Positions 31,245 to 35,147 of a stretch of DNA of 35,147 bases are shown one piece after another (the stretch's first letter is position 1; each line of letters starts with the position of its first letter). Source of the DNA: an uncultured Gammaproteobacteria bacterium (GTDB taxonomy: Bacteria; Pseudomonadota; Gammaproteobacteria; Arenicellales; CALHMG01); assembly GCA_938034705.1 (NCBI GenBank), contig CALHMG010000121.1, forward strand, positions 1 through 35,147, given 5' to 3'. The position numbers were made by a program, and so were the translations under genes. Under the pieces are notes generated by a model. The model saw nothing but the letters and a program-made list of their open reading frames with translations, was not told the DNA's origin and did no database searches.

Positions 31245-33584
31245 TTGACTAATTCAGGCAACACCGGTATCGGTGCCTCACGCACTCGGGTTGAAGATGA
31301 TGGGTTGCTGCGTGGCGAATCCAAATTCGTTGACGACCTCAATTTGCCGGATCAGGTCTACGCGACTTTTATCCGATCACCGTATCCCAACGCGACGATC
31401 CCGGCGATTGATGTCAGCGCCGCCATGGAGATCGACGGCGCTGTCGCGGTGTTCACCCAGGCCGATCTGGATACCGATGGTGTCGGTATCATGCATTCGC
31501 CTTCTGGTCTTCAAAGTCACGACGGCGCCGCTTTAAAGAATCCGAAGCAGAAAGTGCTGACCAATCATCCGCGGTTTGTGGGCGATACCGTCGCTATGGT
31601 CATTGCCGAAAGACCGGAGTCTCTGGAAGAGATTGCCGAGGCGGTTGTAATTGATTTTGAACCCCTCGACGCCACTGTCGACGTGTTTCGCGCCGCCGAG
31701 CCGGATTCGCCTGTGGTCTGGCCGGAGTTCGAAACCAACATTGCACTCGACTGGCAGTCGTCAGATTCCTCGGCGGTCGACGCTGCATTTGCATCCGCAG
31801 ACAAAGTCGCTCGTGTGACCGTGACCAACAATCGTGTTGTTGTGGCCGCGCTTGAAACCAGAGGCGCGCTCGCAAGTTTCGATGCCGCCGATGGCAGAGT
31901 CACCGTGCGGACGCCGACCCAGGGCGGTACGCAGGTGCAGCACGGTATTGCAGACCCGGGTCTTGGAATTTCACCGAGCCTGATCCGGGTGATTACACCT
32001 GAGGTTGGCGGTGGATTCGGCATCAAGAACTGCATTCACAGTGAGCAGATCCTGACGGCCTGGGCCGCGCGGCGACTGCGAAAACCGGTCAAATGGTACG
32101 GCTCACGCAGCGATGCATTCATCTCCGACTTCCACGCGCGCGATCACGAGATGACGGCCGAAGTAGCGATGGACTCCGAGGGACAGTTTCTGGCCCTGCG
32201 AGTCGACGTGCTGTCGAACATGGGTGCCTATATGAACGGCGCTGCGCCGATCATCCCAACGGGAGGTGGCACACGGATGCTGGCCAACGTCTATCGTGTG
32301 CCGTTAACTCATGCGCGCACCCGATGCGTCTTCACCAACACCGCGCCGGTTTCGGCCTACCGCGGTGCGGGCAAGCCCGAGTTTGCACACCTGGTTGAGA
32401 CTCTGGTCGACGAGGCGGCTCGGGTGACGGGGCTTTCGCCCGTAGAGATCAGACTGCGTAACATGATCCGTGAATCGGACATGCCCTGGACCACACCAAC
32501 CGGTCTTGTCTATGACAGTGGTGACTTCAGCGGTCAGCTCAACGAGGCGCTTCGCCTGTACGACTTTGATTCTCTGGAAAAGCGTCGAAACGTGGCGCGC
32601 TCCAACGGCAAGCTGCTGGGTTCGGGCGTCATAATGTATACCGAGCCCGATGGTTTTATGGACAACCGCGCGGAACTCACGTTCGACCCCACCGGTCATC
32701 TGACGGTTGTAACCTCGGCGCAAACGAACGGGCAGAACCACTACACCACCTATACCCAGATTGCCGAAACCTTGCTCGGTGTTGCTCCCGAGTCGATCAC
32801 GGTCAATGAGGGTGACACCGATCGCCACGGCTACGGCAGCGGCAGCGGCGGGTCTCGCAGCACCACGGTTACCGGAGCGGCAATGGTTGAGTGTGCGCAA
32901 GAGCTGATACTCAAAGGACGACATCTGGCCGGACATCTGCTTGAGGCAAACATTGATGATGTATCGTTCGAAAGTGGCGATTTCATCATCACGGGTACCG
33001 ATCGACAGGTTGGCTGGCGTGAAGTTGCCGCTTTGGCTCACAACTTTGCTGACCTGCCCGCCGATGTCGATCCGGGTCTCAAGGCGCATCATCATTACAA
33101 GGCCAAGGTTTACTGTTACCCGAGCGGATGTCATATCTGCGAAGTTGAAATCGATTCACAGACGGGGCAGGTCGAAATCACGCGCTATCTCACCGTGAGT
33201 GATTTCGGTACCGTGATCAATCCGATGACGCTCGCCGGCCAGCTGCACGGTGGTGCGGCTCAGGGGATTGGGCAGGCGTTATTCGAACACACGGTCTATG
33301 ACGAGGACTCCGGGCAGCTGGTGACGGGCTCGTACATGGACTACTGCATACCGAAGGCCGATCAGCTCCCCAACTTTGAGCACTCGCTGACCAATACGAC
33401 GTGCACAACCAATCCGCTCGGCGTAAAAGGCGTTGGTGAATCCGGAACGACGGCCGCGCTACCTGCGGTGTCGAGTGCAGTCTTTGATGCGTTGTCCGAT
33501 TTCGACACAACCGACCTGCGGATGCCCTACACGTCGGAGCGGGTGTGGAAGGTACTGAACAGACCGGCTACACAGAGCACCTAG
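31245..33584 (+). CDS. Molybdenum hydroxylase large subunit (xanthine dehydrogenase / CO-dehydrogenase-like, form II)
   Basis: A 779-aa molybdopterin-binding subunit. It opens with GIGASRTRVEDDGLLRG and FVDDLNLP, the usual family start. The Mo-site loop is AYRGAGKPE, not the AYRCSFR of true aerobic CO dehydrogenase, so this is a form II-like hydroxylase with unknown substrate. Further motifs are TQGGTQVQHG, EVGGGFGIKN and, near the end, GVGESG with the catalytic Glu. TTG 31245 is preferred: AAGG lies 8 nt upstream and the family N-terminus follows at once. GTG 31197 inside the tandem repeats is an alternative. The FAD and 2Fe-2S subunits are absent on both sides. The stop TAG shares a CTAG with the convergent chaC stop. 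Confidence 0.88.
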   Translation: MTNSGNTGIGASRTRVEDDGLLRGESKFVDDLNLPDQVYATFIRSPYPNATIPAIDVSAAMEIDGAVAVFTQADLDTDGVGIMHSPSGLQSHDGAALKNPKQKVLTNHPRFVGDTVAMVIAERPESLEEIAEAVVIDFEPLDATVDVFRAAEPDSPVVWPEFETNIALDWQSSDSSAVDAAFASADKVARVTVTNNRVVVAALETRGALASFDAADGRVTVRTPTQGGTQVQHGIADPGLGISPSLIRVITPEVGGGFGIKNCIHSEQILTAWAARRLRKPVKWYGSRSDAFISDFHARDHEMTAEVAMDSEGQFLALRVDVLSNMGAYMNGAAPIIPTGGGTRMLANVYRVPLTHARTRCVFTNTAPVSAYRGAGKPEFAHLVETLVDEAARVTGLSPVEIRLRNMIRESDMPWTTPTGLVYDSGDFSGQLNEALRLYDFDSLEKRRNVARSNGKLLGSGVIMYTEPDGFMDNRAELTFDPTGHLTVVTSAQTNGQNHYTTYTQIAETLLGVAPESITVNEGDTDRHGYGSGSGGSRSTTVTGAAMVECAQELILKGRHLAGHLLEANIDDVSFESGDFIITGTDRQVGWREVAALAHNFADLPADVDPGLKAHHHYKAKVYCYPSGCHICEVEIDSQTGQVEITRYLTVSDFGTVINPMTLAGQLHGGAAQGIGQALFEHTVYDEDSGQLVTGSYMDYCIPKADQLPNFEHSLTNTTCTTNPLGVKGVGESGTTAALPAVSSAVFDALSDFDTTDLRMPYTSERVWKVLNRPATQST

Positions 33585-34123
33585 CCCACGATTTGCCTGA
33601 CTTGTCTGGCAAGCTCGCTGACGTGTGAATCTGCAAACCCCAGTTTTTGCAGGGCCGCTTCCAGCTTGAACAGATATTCGGTGTTTGCGCCGCTTGGGCC
33701 AATGCTCGACGCAATCTGCGCGGCAATGGTCTCGAGTGGCGCTTCGCCAAGCCACGCGAAATTGTTGATCGGGGCGATGTAGACGACGCCTTGCTGCAGG
33801 CGTCCGTCCATCAGGTTCAGCTCAACGTCGTAACGCTGGTATCCGTTTTTCTCGCGATGATCGAGCGTTTCAAACGTCGTACGCACAACATCGGCTTCAA
33901 TCAGGTAAGCCACGCCGCCGCACGTGTCGTCAGCGGATTGAATCATGGTCACTACACGGCCCGGCGCATCCGGGGTGCCACGGTGATCGTGTGAACCTTG
34001 CCAGAATCGCCTTTTCCAGCCGCTCACTGTTGCCGGGGACGACTCAATGAAGTGAAAGTCAGGCCGCCAAATCAACGACCCGTAGCCGAAGACCCAAGTC
34101 GGTAGTGCATTGGAATCGTTCAT
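33581..34123 (-). CDS. chaC: ChaC-like gamma-glutamylcyclotransferase
   Basis: A 180-aa enzyme that cleaves glutathione to 5-oxoproline and Cys-Gly in the cytosol. The substrate loop FGYGSLIWRP (YGSL at 14-17) and the catalytic Glu E91 in LDHREKNGY are both present, and the length suits the bacterial ChaC family. Its start overlaps the stop of the upstream membrane hydrolase gene (34120-34123), so translation is probably coupled. It converges on the Mo-hydroxylase gene, with both stop codons formed by the same palindromic CTAG at 33581-33584. Confidence 0.93.
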   Translation of the reverse strand: MNDSNALPTWVFGYGSLIWRPDFHFIESSPATVSGWKRRFWQGSHDHRGTPDAPGRVVTMIQSADDTCGGVAYLIEADVVRTTFETLDHREKNGYQRYDVELNLMDGRLQQGVVYIAPINNFAWLGEAPLETIAAQIASSIGPSGANTEYLFKLEAALQKLGFADSHVSELARQVRQIVG

Positions 34124-35112
34124 CGCCCGAGCAGCATATCCAGAAATTCAGCTCGGGTCTGTTCTGTCATATCACGTCGGGTTACATACGCAACGCTCTG
34201 CTCGTTGCCTACATTTTCGATGCCCCACAGTGGCGTTAGCGAGTTGGGTAAAAGAGCAAACCGCGCGTCTCCCAGAAATTTCTGGTTGTTCGAGTCGTGA
34301 AGCAGCAGGGATCCGGACAGTTTCGAAAACCTTCTGCCATCGATGACCTTCTTGTACGATCCGTTAGCCCATTTCTGGATATCTTCGTCCGTGACAAGTG
34401 TTGTCGAATCGCCGGGATACGTTTTGGGTTCGCCGAAAAAATTCAGACGCACCGCGTTTGCCGTGATGGCGTTGTCTTTGATGGTTAAAGTTCGCCACAG
34501 CAAAATATTGGCGAACGACGGTTTGACGATAATTTCGTCAACGTTGAGACGGCGAGAATCCACGCTCGACTGGATCACGGCCTCGGCTCGTTGATGCTGC
34601 AGATAGCCGACGCACAGGTAACACGCGCAGGCGTAGATACCCAGCTGTGCGAACCCTCGGGAGCTTCTGAATATTCCAAGCAGCAGGGCGAACAGGAGGA
34701 ACCCCGTAAAAATCGGATCTACGATTGAAATAATGTTCCATGATGTTCTTGCCTGGGTAAACGGCCACAGCAGATGTGTGCCATAGCTCGTGCAGGCGTC
34801 AAGCAGGATTGCACTCATATATCCAATGAACGCGGTGACCCAGACCTGAATGAACCGGAGCTGGCGTCGCATCAATAACCACATGACTACCGCGACGATT
34901 GTTGCACCTGCCGGCGCAAAAAAAAGCGAGTGCGAGAAGTGTCGGTGATACTCGAGCGCCACCAGCGGGTCCTGGTTATTTCGAATCAGGACATCGAGGT
35001 CGGGCGCAAGCGCGGCTACTCCCCCGACAATACAGGCTCGCCTTGCCACGTCAGGTCCCGACAGCGCATACCCGAGCGCGGCACCCAGCAGACCGTGTGT
35101 GACGATATCCAT
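34120..35112 (-). CDS. Inner-membrane metal-dependent hydrolase, YdjM/DUF457-like
   Basis: A 330-aa membrane protein. The N-terminal half matches the YdjM/YbcI family: MDIVTHGLLGAALGYALSG, APDLDVL, and the His motif EYHRHFSHSLFF, which together form a likely metal site. Several TM helices follow to about residue 175. The C-terminal half (about 176-330) is soluble and probably extracytoplasmic, with no motif I recognise. Some relatives are in the SOS regulon of E. coli, but biochemical function is unproven. It overlaps chaC by 4 nt, so the two form a unit. The gene starts 35 nt from the window edge, and its promoter is not fully included. Confidence 0.85.
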   Translation of the reverse strand: MDIVTHGLLGAALGYALSGPDVARRACIVGGVAALAPDLDVLIRNNQDPLVALEYHRHFSHSLFFAPAGATIVAVVMWLLMRRQLRFIQVWVTAFIGYMSAILLDACTSYGTHLLWPFTQARTSWNIISIVDPIFTGFLLFALLLGIFRSSRGFAQLGIYACACYLCVGYLQHQRAEAVIQSSVDSRRLNVDEIIVKPSFANILLWRTLTIKDNAITANAVRLNFFGEPKTYPGDSTTLVTDEDIQKWANGSYKKVIDGRRFSKLSGSLLLHDSNNQKFLGDARFALLPNSLTPLWGIENVGNEQSVAYVTRRDMTEQTRAEFLDMLLGR

Positions 35113-35147
35113 GTCGGTAGTAGTTGTTCTTGTCGAGACTTGGTAGC

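Noticed and set aside
31007-31342. Minus-strand frame with S-H-x-S-Q-I-M-S repeats
   Set aside because: The peptide repeats follow automatically from a 24-bp DNA repeat. The frame also overlaps the start of the Mo-hydroxylase gene, and no ribosome site was found. It is noted in the repeat finding only.
31245-33584. Aerobic carbon monoxide dehydrogenase (CoxL form I)
   Set aside because: The active-site loop is AYRGAGKPE rather than AYRCSFR, and no CoxM/CoxS genes are adjacent.

Overview
The window looks like part of a chromosome from a free-living, probably marine or soil, gammaproteobacterium. This rests on GreB, YaeQ, an E. coli-type GloA and ChaC, a hybrid-kinase/HPt phosphorelay, and many oxidative and amine or peptide catabolism genes. 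No rRNA, tRNA, IS element, phage gene or CRISPR array was seen. The organism cannot be named from sequence alone.

Region 1 (about 0.65-6.8 kb, + strand) is a signalling locus. It encodes an OmpR-type response regulator, a coiled-coil protein, a one-TM protein with a degenerate OmpA-like end, a Ras/Rab-like small GTPase, a soluble hybrid histidine kinase and an HPt protein. It reads as a phosphorelay joined to a small-GTPase switch and an envelope-spanning partner. A gene-poor stretch of about 0.73 kb follows.

Region 2 (7.6-13.3 kb) holds a membrane-anchored low-complexity protein ending in a helix-hairpin-helix domain, a TM-helix-repeat (mechanosensitive-channel-like) protein, a double terminator, a sulfur-dioxygenase-like metallo-beta-lactamase, and the minus-strand pair amidase-greB.

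Region 3 (13.4-19.9 kb) is metabolic: a PhyH oxygenase, a minus-strand HAD dehalogenase plus 2OG-Fe(II) oxygenase pair, and a tightly packed plus-strand operon (yaeQ, AhpD-like, 2OG-Fe(II) oxygenase, creatininase-family amidohydrolase, GST).

Region 4 (19.9-22.3 kb) is a thiol-redox island with a CcdA-like membrane electron carrier, a Tat-exported thioredoxin-like protein and a 1-Cys peroxiredoxin. The thioredoxin-like gene is the most striking item in the window. It is one continuous reading frame broken only by a single TGA, placed exactly where the first Cys of the WCPTC active site belongs. Hairpins follow directly, so it is probably a selenoprotein (U-P-T-C) that automated annotation would split or call a pseudogene.

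Region 5 (22.8-33.6 kb) is a family-5 (peptide/opine-type) ABC importer: binding protein, two permeases and a fused double ATPase. It is followed by an FMN/FAD oxidoreductase of the dienoyl-CoA reductase/trimethylamine dehydrogenase type, gloA, a 24-bp tandem-repeat block and an unpartnered molybdenum hydroxylase large subunit. The window ends with a minus-strand pair, an inner-membrane YdjM/DUF457-like hydrolase and chaC.
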